Below are positions 50,266 through 50,317 of a DNA stretch of 50,317 nucleotides, piece after piece. The notes beneath the pieces were generated by a model that was not told the origin of the DNA, did no database searches, and worked only from the letters and a program-made list of their open reading frames with translations. The stretch covers positions 403,803 to 454,119 of the forward strand of contig NZ_LMDG01000033.1 of NCBI RefSeq assembly GCF_001426265.1. Direction: 5' to 3'. The stretch is from Rhizobium sp. Root1220 (GTDB lineage Bacteria > Pseudomonadota > Alphaproteobacteria > Rhizobiales > Rhizobiaceae). A program made the translations under genes and the position numbers. Numbering within the stretch: position 1 is the first letter of the stretch; each line of letters opens with the position of its first letter.

Positions 50266-50305
50266 TAAGACACGTGTTTAACGACGTCGTTAGCGACGTG
50301 TCTTA
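50266..50305. repeat. 40-bp nested palindrome
   Basis: TAAGACACGT (50266-50275) and ACGTGTCTTA (50296-50305) are perfect reverse complements. Between them TAACGACGTCGTTA (50279-50292) is a perfect 14-bp palindrome with the same centre, flanked by 3-nt unpaired steps. It starts 14 nt after the stop of the integrase-like ORF and has no T-run, so a simple terminator is unlikely. It could be an operator or a recombination site. Confidence 0.8.
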
Positions 50306-50317
50306 TGGGGGGATCGC

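Larger units (their letters stand above)
47433..50317. mobile_element. Left end of a tRNA-Phe-integrated genomic island or prophage
   Basis: The region from the tRNA-Phe fragment to the window edge contains an integrase, an RHH regulator, a small HTH protein, and short ORFs of phage or island type. Its AT-rich non-coding gaps are unlike the dense chromosomal side. The missing 5' part of the tRNA lies on the island side, so the intact gene should be at the far end, right of the window. No structural phage or conjugation gene is visible yet, so prophage and integrative element cannot be told apart. Confidence 0.8.

Noticed and set aside
50266..50305. Telomere-resolution (TelA-type) hairpin site
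   Set aside because: The palindrome is interrupted by unpaired steps and lies inside an integrated element with ORFs before it; nothing else suggests a replicon end.
1..50317. CRISPR arrays, rRNA genes, insertion sequences
   Set aside because: No regularly spaced repeats, no rRNA-like sequence and no transposase were seen anywhere in the window.

Overview
The window is chromosomal DNA of an alphaproteobacterium of the order Rhizobiales, most likely a member of the Rhizobiaceae (Rhizobium, Neorhizobium or Agrobacterium-like). The evidence is the gene set: paired LuxR-type regulators VisN and VisR, the MotC chaperone MotE, two CheY proteins, CheS, CheT and a soluble receptor at the head of the che operon. 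I cannot fix genus or species from the sequence.

Region 1 (1-29.6 kb) is one flagellar and chemotaxis supercluster. From the left it holds the 5' part of a flagellin gene, a divergent TPR-GT41 glycosyltransferase, a long minus-strand rod/ring/export operon (flgB-flgC-fliE-flgG-flgA-flgI-motE-flgH-fliL-fliP), and fliI-flgF with a small membrane protein, also on minus. A plus-strand operon follows (motA-fliM-fliN-fliG-flhB-orf), then visN-visR, fliF, and the che operon (receptor-cheS-cheY1-cheA-cheW-cheR-cheB-cheY2-cheD-cheT). Many neighbours overlap by 4 nt (ATGA). By eye I find a shared 10-bp box, consensus YTSRCRCAAG, upstream of every structural flagellar unit, the che operon and possibly the glycosyltransferase, but not upstream of visN. 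It looks like the common cis-element of this regulon.

Region 2 (29.6-47.2 kb) is ordinary chromosomal content: an XRE regulator divergent from a YbaL-type cation/proton antiporter, a fused SecDF, a fused ring-cleaving dioxygenase plus carboxylesterase (MhqO-MhqD-like), and a three-gene surface polysaccharide set (GT2 glycosyltransferase, Wzx-type flippase, pyruvyl transferase) behind an AT-rich leader. It continues with an EamA exporter, an OsmC peroxidase whose ribosome-binding site lies in an 11-bp hairpin, several small conserved proteins, and an EmrA/AaeA-like adaptor with an FUSC-family aromatic acid exporter.

Region 3 (47.43 kb to the right edge) is the left end of an integrated element. 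A 50-nt fragment of the 3' half of a tRNA-Phe(GAA) gene marks the attachment site. It is followed by a tyrosine integrase, a ribbon-helix-helix protein in the same unit, a divergent small HTH protein with three 15-bp repeats between them, a 43-codon ORF, a stand-alone integrase-like N-terminal domain, and a 40-bp palindrome at the edge. The intact tRNA-Phe and the rest of the element should lie beyond the window.
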